Shown here: positions 18,601-25,081 of the stretch, piece after piece
Layout of the letters: the number at the start of each line of letters is the position of its first letter
Numbering within the stretch: the first letter of the stretch is position 1
DNA from: Clostridia bacterium
Lineage (GTDB): Bacteria > Bacillota > Clostridia > Monoglobales > Monoglobaceae
Assembly: GCA_017546205.1 (NCBI GenBank)
Contig: JAFYXJ010000005.1
Coordinates: 1-64,000 of the forward strand
Direction: 5' to 3'
DNA: 64,000 nt
Notes under the pieces: model-generated
What the model was told of the DNA's origin: nothing
Database searches by the model: none
Seen by the model: the letters and a program-made list of their open reading frames with translations, nothing else
Program-made: the position numbers and the translations under genes

Positions 18601-21477
18601 AACCTTGCAGGGGGAGTGGCACAGACAGTCACAACCACCTACAGGGGGGATTCTGCCTACATCAAACCCACAAAGGTTACACTTTTGGACGGTTACGGCA
18701 ATATAGCATCGGAGAGTTATTACAACGGTGCGGTTTCTGATGCAAACTTGCTTAACAAAACGGTGTATCGGTATGACTATCGGGGGAATGTCACCCAGAC
18801 GCTGGGCGGCAGAACTTATATGGAACAACTGGCAGATTACACCACCCGCACGGACTATGACTGGCAGAACAATCCGGTCAAGCAATACCGTGCCGATGGG
18901 GCATACACCAGCGCAACCTATGATATGCTGGGGAATCTGCTTACGGAGACCGACTATATGGGGCGTGTGACCACCCATACCTATGACGGCTTAGGTCGCA
19001 GAATCCGTACCATTGCTCCTTTTGCTGACGGAGTTACTACGGAGACCCTGTACTATTATGACAACAACGGCAATATTGTTATGACTAAGCAACAAAACAA
19101 TGCTGTCGGTGAGACAATCTGCTATGCAGTGACGGAGCATGAATACGATAACCGCAACCGTCTTGTTGCCACCAAGGTCAATGACGGCACACGGGATATC
19201 TATACCCAGCATGCCTATGACGCTATGGGAAATATGCTCCGTATGGTAACGGGGCAAACAGAAAAACTGACAGATTTGTACGGGAATCTTCCTGCCGGCG
19301 TCAGCCATGTCAGTTATGAATATGACAGATTCGGCAATGTAATCAAGGAAACAGACAGCGAGGGCAGAACAAAAACTGCAGAATACACCTTGTTTGGTCA
19401 GCCGATTCGGGAAACAGACAAAAACGGTGTAGTGAAAGAAACTGCATACAACGCCTATGGCTCACCGGTTTCTGTTACCAAAGGGAATATGACCCAGACA
19501 TGGCAGTATTCCGGCAATAATCTGCTGACCTCTACCATACAGGGAGACCAGTCTGCATATTATACCTATGACAAACTGGGCAGGATGAAAACAGAGACCA
19601 TTTCCTCCCCGATTCGCAGCAGTAACGCAACCTATACCTACGATGCAAGCGGCAATCGTACCGGTTATACTGCGACTCTGCAGGGGATACAGGTAGCACA
19701 GGCAAATTACAGTTATGATGTGAATGAACGATTGACGGGGGTACAGTTCCCGACAGAGTCCGCATCCTATACCTATGACCAAAACGGCAGACTGCTGACT
19801 GAGACCACTGCCGGCAATACGGCAGAATACGGATATAATCATGCGGGTTTGGTGACATCCCTTACCAACAGTAATGGCGCAGATTATGCTTATACCTATC
19901 GTCTGGACGGAAACCAGATACAAAAGACAGACAGCAGTAACGGCAGTACCGATTATACTTATGACGGAATCGGCCAATTGACGGGTGAAACCACAACGGC
20001 GGGAAGTATTTCCTATACCTATGATACCCGTGGCAACCGGATAGGGATGAATGCAAAAGGTGTGTTGCATCAGTACACCTATGACACAAGTAACCGCTTG
20101 CTGAATTATACGGAATACGAACAAGGAACAGAGACCCACACCAACTATACCTATGACCAAAACGGAAATCTGATTCAGCGTATGACCAGTCTGTTTGCCG
20201 ATGCGGCTAATGCCGGAGACGAACTGGTGTATCTGGAGCCTGTGGAAACAGCAAACAATCTGGATAATTCCATGTATGCCATCTATACCTATGACGCTTT
20301 CGGCAGATTAACAGGAATAGCGGGTGAGGGTATGCAGGCAGGCTATACCTATGATATCAATGGCAGGCGAATCGGCAAGGCGGTCAACGGAGTATACACA
20401 GGGCAACTGTGGGATGGTGATAACGTTGTTGCAGAATTTACCGCAGATAACACCATTACCAACCGCTACCTTCGTGGAGCAAGGCTGATGGCACAGCAGG
20501 CAAACAATACCACAAACTATTACATCTTTGATGCCCATGGCAGTGTTACTGCTATGGATGACGAGGATTATCTCTATGATGCCTTTGGCAATCTGCAAAG
20601 CGAGAATATTGCTGATAATCCTTTCCGCTACTGTGGGGAATATTATGATGCAGAAACAGGCATGATTTACCTGCGGAATCGGTATTATGATCCAAGTATT
20701 GGGCGATTCATAACAGAAGATCCTGCAAGAGATGGTTTGAATTGGTATGTATATTGTGGAAACAATCCTATTATGTTTGTGGATCCTTGGGGATTGGTTT
20801 CCATTATATTTGTTGGAGATGGAATGGAAGGACAAGCTCAAGTTCGTCGAGAACACTATGAAAACTTATATAATACATCCGCATATGTAGTGGAAGTTAG
20901 TTCTGCTAAAGAATTTGTGACGCAATGGAATAATTGGTTTAGTAATTTATCAAAAAACAGTGTTAATATTGATGCGATTGAAATTATATCCCATGGAAGT
21001 ATTAAGGGGAAGGTAGGGAAAAATAGTGATGGAACTGCGTACTCCACAGGATATTTATATTTCACAGATGAAAAGGGCAATAATCTTTATGCGAGAGAAA
21101 TAAAAGGAATGAAGAGTGGTGACAAAGCAATTACAGAATTAAACTCTACTGTTGCAAAAGAGTTAAACATAAATGGTTGTAATGGAGCAAACCCTGATAC
21201 TTATAATGTCGTATATGCTTTTATGCAAAAGGTTAAGGCAGATAGTTATAGCGGTTTTGATGGTGGTTCCGAATGGAACCTAAATGCTAATGGGGTAGGA
21301 AAAGGTGACCATGTTCCAGGGGGAGGATGGTATGTTCCGGATAATGAATTACCAGTGCATGCATTTGGTGATAATTGGTATCTTGCAAAAAGACATCAAT
21401 CTACTTTTTGGAAGTATGTGGAAAAGTCTAACGGCATACCTATTCGCGAACGACAAGGGCGTAGATATTTTAAGTGA
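15685..21477 (+). CDS. RHS/YD-repeat surface protein with a variable C-terminal tip
   Basis: Large (1930-residue) exported RHS protein. A signal peptide (about 1-25, ending VSAFAS) is followed by an N-terminal beta region. Many YD repeats of the form YTYD..GR/N..G run from about 560 to 1590. A non-repeat insert sits at about 870-990. The RHS-associated core ends RYYDPSIGRFITEDPARDG...NNPIMFVDPWGL at about residue 1704. The last ~226 residues differ in composition and are more AT-rich, as expected of exchangeable toxin tips. The tip has IEIISHGS (His 1770) and LNINGCNGA (Cys 1832): hydrophobic strand-HG, then hydrophobic strand-GC. That is the pattern of clan CD cysteine peptidases (caspase, clostripain, C80), but I cannot prove membership. 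A membrane-anchored protein follows 9 nt later, in the position of an immunity gene. Confidence 0.88.
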   Translation: MKINKYVFATVFLVTIFLLTVSAFASTTDVLMVKGLEKYGASYNAPFMMPDGDIDTTIGAVNMMVADLTLPGKNGLDFTVYRKHNSFDSSNDYVQYFFSNHSTQMYIGVPYYVTINGVTSSEKLYIAYEDEKDIQKTIYTSASSVNNAYYDYKSQFKYHYRWTLDTATEAILTMDQETQPRSVDEVKEEYAVRSSNTNDLSIGLGWHISLPHSFNGGEEKVNASNNDNYYTRYAEIQFDDGKKEIVRYQYVWRSATNGNAAYYEFTEAKMVNTSSEYTPEMTLEPTVDSRGFSYHLKLTDREGKSHYFYFDSPTSHAHAKISAIGDRYGNCIVYEYANNGTITVTDTYGRKIIISGNGITVQSGDINKHIAYSQETKINEEIDPHGYYDTLHDHFLYVTEYVNEGLSAEKIVTTYEMKMGYFRTWTPINRYSRTYYRLNAIQYPTNARREYIYEETATAPQYFLFNLAEISGGNYHMYYVTGERIFENGHLHKTRNFSYQGRWGDRSQLKGTYWWDENKSFVSTETMANGHTKQTSLHYDTLARLMSEKTIYKNGNQQLHTEEKRYSYSGGSSADTYVLTSNIMKSTLRRAPIMNIMTFQDGTLMQSEDTHYYGYTRNPTFHRLGGVTTRYTYDDTFAQTLSMTIEELGKDPVKHIHTLTEDKKSIARTDVYEGDVLMQTISYTYYPDGAVASETVTDGEQTNVTEYFYHYADDNSYTATTAKQATDIDGNSRTVSVVTAYDSLGRLSAQTDGNGNTTSYQYNMLNQMTRQQNPDGSYKQISYDHAENNLTETDENGNLTTYDYSPLGNLLSVYLDGDSSKVVSSYTYDTDGRKTLETAHQTIGDAGVSQHYTYDDFGRVATITSKEGNKILDVETNTYAVKNPVNVWHSNGPWDVSDYDAVEFIPFGAYVDAGTLSMEIFVDYQQIEEATLSGQGARTFLIDTSNATSVIVSNKYGGYDYYLRGHYPTDENNLAGGVAQTVTTTYRGDSAYIKPTKVTLLDGYGNIASESYYNGAVSDANLLNKTVYRYDYRGNVTQTLGGRTYMEQLADYTTRTDYDWQNNPVKQYRADGAYTSATYDMLGNLLTETDYMGRVTTHTYDGLGRRIRTIAPFADGVTTETLYYYDNNGNIVMTKQQNNAVGETICYAVTEHEYDNRNRLVATKVNDGTRDIYTQHAYDAMGNMLRMVTGQTEKLTDLYGNLPAGVSHVSYEYDRFGNVIKETDSEGRTKTAEYTLFGQPIRETDKNGVVKETAYNAYGSPVSVTKGNMTQTWQYSGNNLLTSTIQGDQSAYYTYDKLGRMKTETISSPIRSSNATYTYDASGNRTGYTATLQGIQVAQANYSYDVNERLTGVQFPTESASYTYDQNGRLLTETTAGNTAEYGYNHAGLVTSLTNSNGADYAYTYRLDGNQIQKTDSSNGSTDYTYDGIGQLTGETTTAGSISYTYDTRGNRIGMNAKGVLHQYTYDTSNRLLNYTEYEQGTETHTNYTYDQNGNLIQRMTSLFADAANAGDELVYLEPVETANNLDNSMYAIYTYDAFGRLTGIAGEGMQAGYTYDINGRRIGKAVNGVYTGQLWDGDNVVAEFTADNTITNRYLRGARLMAQQANNTTNYYIFDAHGSVTAMDDEDYLYDAFGNLQSENIADNPFRYCGEYYDAETGMIYLRNRYYDPSIGRFITEDPARDGLNWYVYCGNNPIMFVDPWGLVSIIFVGDGMEGQAQVRREHYENLYNTSAYVVEVSSAKEFVTQWNNWFSNLSKNSVNIDAIEIISHGSIKGKVGKNSDGTAYSTGYLYFTDEKGNNLYAREIKGMKSGDKAITELNSTVAKELNINGCNGANPDTYNVVYAFMQKVKADSYSGFDGGSEWNLNANGVGKGDHVPGGGWYVPDNELPVHAFGDNWYLAKRHQSTFWKYVEKSNGIPIRERQGRRYFK

Positions 21478-21486
21478 GGTGGGGAC

Positions 21487-22038
21487 ATGAGAAAAACATA
21501 CTTATACTTGATAGTAATTTGTTTTGTTATAACCCTTGCGTTAATTGCCCTTTATATAACCCCAAAAACATGTTATTTAAATCTTTCTTTTTATAATATA
21601 GCAACCAAGGTTAATTCTGAGGGTGAGGCTGTATATATTCAAACAACACCTTCATATATGGAACTGATAGGTGTAAGTTTAAACGACGGAGAAAACGATG
21701 TAAAGGTTACCGATAAGCAAGTTATAAATTTAGTAATAGATTATCTCAATAACCTGCCTTTAGTTTCAGTTAATGGTTATTTTGATAAAAGCAAGAAAGT
21801 TTTTGTCATTAAAGAACTATATGAACAAGGATATGATTTCATTAAAGGCAATAAAGAGAAAGATGTTTTATTAAGATTTTATAACGACAATCAAAATGAA
21901 ATAGGTAATATAAAAATTTATAATGAAAAATATATATGCGATCCCAATTATAGAGCATATAAAGTTGAGGATGATGTTGTGTCCATAGTTAGCGACCTTA
22001 GAAGATTACTGCAAGAATATTCTCCGCCTACGCATTAG
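21487..22038 (+). CDS. Membrane-anchored protein, candidate immunity to the RHS tip
   Basis: Not recognised. The 183-residue product has one N-terminal membrane segment (about 6-24, LYLIVICFVITLALIALYI) followed by an extracytoplasmic alpha/beta-looking domain. GAGGTGGGGAC precedes the ATG, and the gene lies 9 nt after the RHS stop. Its low GC content matches the RHS tip rather than the RHS core. The position, small size, shared composition and lack of obvious homologues in memory fit an immunity protein that would act outside the membrane, where an exported peptidase-like tip would be met. That role is inference. Confidence 0.55.
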   Translation: MRKTYLYLIVICFVITLALIALYITPKTCYLNLSFYNIATKVNSEGEAVYIQTTPSYMELIGVSLNDGENDVKVTDKQVINLVIDYLNNLPLVSVNGYFDKSKKVFVIKELYEQGYDFIKGNKEKDVLLRFYNDNQNEIGNIKIYNEKYICDPNYRAYKVEDDVVSIVSDLRRLLQEYSPPTH

Positions 22039-22102
22039 CACAGGAAGGCGTAGCGCATATGGACATAGCACAGGGTAACATAGCACAGGGGACGGTTCTG
22101 TG
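22036..22102. repeat. Short REP-like repeats after the RHS module
   Basis: TAGCACAGG occurs three times (22036, 22066, 22081). The last copy runs into an imperfect palindrome CACAG...CTGTG (22084-22102) around GGGACGGTT. Sequence of this kind recalls dispersed REP-like elements of Clostridia, but only one copy of the palindrome is seen here. Confidence 0.4.
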
Positions 22103-22128
22103 TGTTGACAAACCAGAGAGGAGAACGT

Positions 22129-23325
22129 ATGAAACAGAAGAGAAGATATGTTATTTCGTTGATTTGCATTATGCTTGCTTTTCAACTGATAAGCGGAACA
22201 GTGATTTATGCTGAATCGACAATTACAGCAACGGCGAAATCTGATCGCAGAAATGTGACGATTACGGGGTCGATGGGAAGTTCTGAGGGTGGGCAACCGG
22301 TAACCTTACGGGTTGGAAGTGCGGAACAAACTCTATACATAGATCAGAAAAATTGTAATAGTACAGGGAACTTTCAGTTTCAGTTTACAATGCCTGAAAA
22401 TCTGCCTAATGGAGAGTATGACTATTATTTGGGAAGCCGAAGAAACGGAAAATTCAGTGGAAGTTTTTCCTATTATGGTGACACACCGGTGCAGGCCAGA
22501 AAGATTATGGAAACAGACCTTGACATAGTATTGTCCAATTATGTACCCATGGTCAGCGGTACGATAAGTTGCTTTCCGGGAAAAGAAATAGAAATTTATG
22601 CAAAAAATATTACGGACAATAAAGTGATTAAGTGGATATCCATTCAGGCGGAAGATGGAAGTTATCATTTTTCCACAACGCTACCCAGTCTGATATCTGC
22701 AAAAGAATATGAGTTATCCATTGTTTGCAAGGATAGCAGCGGTGTGCTTGCATCTACGAGCGTAGTCATAGATTCTTCTATTATTTTGGTTTCCATTGAC
22801 GGAGCGGTAACAACCGCAGATGGGGTTTATATGGATGTCAGGGCAAAGAGTACCAATACAGGGTTGGTCGACAAAAGCACAACCATTCGCGGGACGGAAA
22901 CGGTATCGGAGACCATTCCCAATTTAATTGCAAATGCAGCATTTGAATTTTCAGCAGTGGGATATGAGGAATACCGACCGGGCGTGGAAGGCGTAACCTG
23001 TTCGGTGGTTGGCGTTGCCGGAGATGTTGTGGACGTGGTGGCAAAGGGGCAAAATATTGCATCCTTTGAGGATAGATTCTTTGTGTTGGAATATGATGCA
23101 TCACAACTGGAATTGGTGGATTTATTCGGATTATCATTGGAATCAACGCAGGATGTCGGTCAGGAGGGAAATGTAGAGATTGTTTCTTTCTCGCCCGGAT
23201 GTATTGTTTTTAAGATTCACAACATTGATATTCCCGACGGCAAGGTGTGGAGCGGTGTTCTGAATTTATTTAAGTTTCAGTTTGCACCCAACCACACGGG
23301 GGGTTCTGTGCTAAGCATTCAATGA
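22129..23325 (+). CDS. Secreted beta-rich protein of unknown function
   Basis: A 398-residue exported protein with a signal peptide (about 1-28, ending GTVIYAES). Two or three beta domains follow; the first (about 30-115) and second (about 130-215) look Ig-like. The C-terminal part (about 300-398, FFVLEYDASQLELVDLFG to IPDGKVWSGVLNLFKFQF) resembles the cohesin or carbohydrate-binding-like fold in general pattern only. The ATG at 22129 has GAGAGGAG upstream; the longer GTG start at 22102 overlaps the repeat and would ruin the signal peptide. A strong terminator follows. It may belong to the RHS surface locus or be independent. Confidence 0.7.
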   Translation: MKQKRRYVISLICIMLAFQLISGTVIYAESTITATAKSDRRNVTITGSMGSSEGGQPVTLRVGSAEQTLYIDQKNCNSTGNFQFQFTMPENLPNGEYDYYLGSRRNGKFSGSFSYYGDTPVQARKIMETDLDIVLSNYVPMVSGTISCFPGKEIEIYAKNITDNKVIKWISIQAEDGSYHFSTTLPSLISAKEYELSIVCKDSSGVLASTSVVIDSSIILVSIDGAVTTADGVYMDVRAKSTNTGLVDKSTTIRGTETVSETIPNLIANAAFEFSAVGYEEYRPGVEGVTCSVVGVAGDVVDVVAKGQNIASFEDRFFVLEYDASQLELVDLFGLSLESTQDVGQEGNVEIVSFSPGCIVFKIHNIDIPDGKVWSGVLNLFKFQFAPNHTGGSVLSIQ

Positions 23326-23365
23326 GGCAATACCAGAGATTTAGAAAAGGATTTTCGATAGCATT

Positions 23366-23405
23366 AAGAAACTGTTGTCTTTTTGGCAACAGTTTCTTGA
23401 TTTTT
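23366..23405 (+). terminator. Intrinsic terminator before mgtE
   Basis: AAGAAACTGTTG and CAACAGTTTCTT form a perfect 12-bp stem, then GATTTTT. Its 3' end overlaps the -35 element of the mgtE promoter. Confidence 0.85.
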
Positions 23406-23425
23406 GTGAAAAAAGGTGCTATAAT
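23397..23425 (+). promoter_or_regulatory. Promoter of the mgtE leader and mgtE
   Basis: TTGATT and a perfect TATAAT are separated by 17 nt. The predicted start of transcription is near 23432, leaving a leader of about 150 nt before mgtE. Confidence 0.75.
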
Positions 23426-23457
23426 AGAAAAACCCAAAATTCCAAGGAGGTGAGCGC

Positions 23458-23556
23458 ATGGACGCGAGCGGTGATACGGGCATGAAACCCGGCGGGCGAT
23501 GGCAAAAAAGCCGACACAGTGCGGCGGCCGTGCGTCTGTCAGGATTTCTTCTTTAA
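23458..23556 (+). CDS. Leader ORF (32 codons) upstream of mgtE, within structured RNA
   Basis: A 32-codon ORF starts 4 nt after AAGGAGGTGA, a 10-nt match to the 16S rRNA anti-Shine-Dalgarno, far stronger than needed for an ordinary gene. The peptide starts MDASGDTGMKPGGRW and ends at TAA 23554, 27 nt before the mgtE start, with a second Shine-Dalgarno site (AAAGGAGGAG) between. The RNA is GC-rich compared with its surroundings and can fold: GACGC (23461) with GCGTC (23532), GGG/CCC around CATGAAA, and GGC/GCC around AAAAAA. I see none of the M-box (ykoK) landmarks. It may be a regulatory leader peptide, a structured RNA that happens to be open, or both. Confidence 0.5.
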   Translation: MDASGDTGMKPGGRWQKSRHSAAAVRLSGFLL

Positions 23557-23583
23557 GATTAAACAAAAAGGAGGAGACCTGCA

Positions 23584-24981
23584 ATGGAGGAAAATTGGAT
23601 GGAATTGGAGGCAGAGGAACTTCTGCAAGAGATGCTGACCCTGCTTCATGAAAAGAAAATCGGTAAACTGAGAGAGATGTTAACCACCCTGAACGCGGTG
23701 GACATTGCTCAGGCTTTATCAGAGGTATCGGAGACGGAATTGCCTCTGCTGTTTCGGATTCTGCCCAAGGAATTGGCTGCAGAAACTTTTATTGAAATGG
23801 ACAATGACAGTCAGGAGTTTTTGATTTCTGCATTCAGCGATAAGGAATTGAAAGAAGTCCTGGATGAAATTTATGTGGATGACGCCGTGGATTTGATTGA
23901 GGAAATGCCGGCTACGGTGGTAAAGCGTATACTCCGCCACACCAATCCGGAGATGCGCAAAGACATCAATCAACTGCTAAAATACCCCAAAGACAGCGCC
24001 GGCAGCATGATGACCACCGAGTATGTGGATTTGAAAAAGAATATGACGGTGGCGGAATGTTTTGCCAGAATCCGTCGAACCGGTGTGGATAAGGAAACCA
24101 TCTACACCTGTTATGTCACCGACCGTGACCGTCGGTTGATTGGTCTGGTGTCTGTGAAAGAGTTGTTGCTTGCCGATGAAGAGCAAGTGATTGAAGACAT
24201 CATGGAGACCAACATTACCTATGTGGGAACATTGGAAGACCGGGAGGACGTTGCAAGAATGTTTGACCGGTATGACTTTCTTGCCATTCCCGTGGTGGAC
24301 GGGGAAGACCGGTTGGTGGGTATTGTCACTGTCGATGACGCGATTGACGTTTTGCAGGAAGAGACCACCGAAGATATTGCCAAGATGGCGGCAGTTGTGC
24401 CCACCGAGGAAAGTTATCTGAAAACCACCGTCTGGACCCATGCCAGAAACCGGTTTTTCTGGCTTTTGTTCCTGATGCTGTCTGCAACGGTAACCGGAGG
24501 CATCATCCAAAAATACGAGGATGCCTTTGTGGCAATCCCCATTCTGGTCGCCTTTGTGCCTATGCTGATGGGAACCGCCGGAAACTGCAGTTCTCAGAGT
24601 TCTACCATGATTATCCGCGGCCTTGCACTGGAAGAGATTAAGTTTAAGGATTTTCTTAAAGTCTTGTGGAAAGAGGTGCGGATTGCCCTTTTGGTAGGGG
24701 TGATTTTGGCGTTGGTCAATGGTGTGCGTCTCCTTTTGATGTACAGCAACAATGCTGAGGTACTTGCGCAGGTGAGTATGTTCCAGTTGATTGTGGTTTC
24801 GGGACTCAGCCTGATTGGCATTGTGGTTCTGGCAAAAAGCATCGGCTGTATTCTCCCTATGCTGGCAAAAAAATGCAAACTGGACCCTGCCCTGATGGCG
24901 GCACCTTTGCTCTCTACCATTCTGGACACCTGTTCGGTATTGATTTTCTTTAGTATTGCTATGGCGATTATTGGAATATAG
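23584..24981 (+). CDS. mgtE: Magnesium transporter MgtE
   Basis: Mg2+-gated Mg2+ channel in the cytoplasmic membrane. The 465-residue protein has the cytoplasmic N domain (about 1-130, helical superhelix with acidic clusters) and two CBS domains (about 135-255, e.g. YTCYVTDRDRRLIGLVSVKELL and FLAIPVVDGEDRLVGIVTVDDAIDV). A plug helix and five membrane segments run from about 285 to 465, with PILVAFVPMLMGTAGNCSSQSST, the conserved pore-region motif. The length is typical. AAGGAGGAG precedes the ATG. It is a single-gene unit with its own promoter, a leader ORF and a perfect terminator. Confidence 0.96.
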   Translation: MEENWMELEAEELLQEMLTLLHEKKIGKLREMLTTLNAVDIAQALSEVSETELPLLFRILPKELAAETFIEMDNDSQEFLISAFSDKELKEVLDEIYVDDAVDLIEEMPATVVKRILRHTNPEMRKDINQLLKYPKDSAGSMMTTEYVDLKKNMTVAECFARIRRTGVDKETIYTCYVTDRDRRLIGLVSVKELLLADEEQVIEDIMETNITYVGTLEDREDVARMFDRYDFLAIPVVDGEDRLVGIVTVDDAIDVLQEETTEDIAKMAAVVPTEESYLKTTVWTHARNRFFWLLFLMLSATVTGGIIQKYEDAFVAIPILVAFVPMLMGTAGNCSSQSSTMIIRGLALEEIKFKDFLKVLWKEVRIALLVGVILALVNGVRLLLMYSNNAEVLAQVSMFQLIVVSGLSLIGIVVLAKSIGCILPMLAKKCKLDPALMAAPLLSTILDTCSVLIFFSIAMAIIGI

Positions 24982-25013
24982 AAAAAATCTCTCACATAGT
25001 GAGAGATTTTTTC
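24982..25013 (+). terminator. Intrinsic terminator of mgtE
   Basis: A perfect 14-bp stem (AAAAAATCTCTCAC/GTGAGAGATTTTTT) with a 3-nt loop, directly after the stop codon. Confidence 0.9.
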
Positions 25014-25032
25014 ATACCCGACAAATCTGTTA

Positions 25033-25061
25033 TAGACAGGGGAAAACCCCGTCGATATAAT
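25033..25061 (+). promoter_or_regulatory. Promoter of the AraC-sialidase gene with a palindrome in the spacer
   Basis: TAGACA and TATAAT are 17 nt apart. The spacer contains the inverted repeat GGGGAAAACCCC (25039-25050), a possible operator for a spacer-binding regulator. Confidence 0.55.
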
Positions 25062-25081
25062 GAACAATAGGAGGTGGAACT

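Noticed and set aside
17728-20160. Several minus-strand frames inside the RHS gene
   Set aside because: By-products of the repeated YD codons on the coding strand, with no start signals.
23432-23583. M-box (ykoK) Mg2+ riboswitch before mgtE
   Set aside because: The conserved M-box segments I know are not present; the leader has a different arrangement with an ORF.
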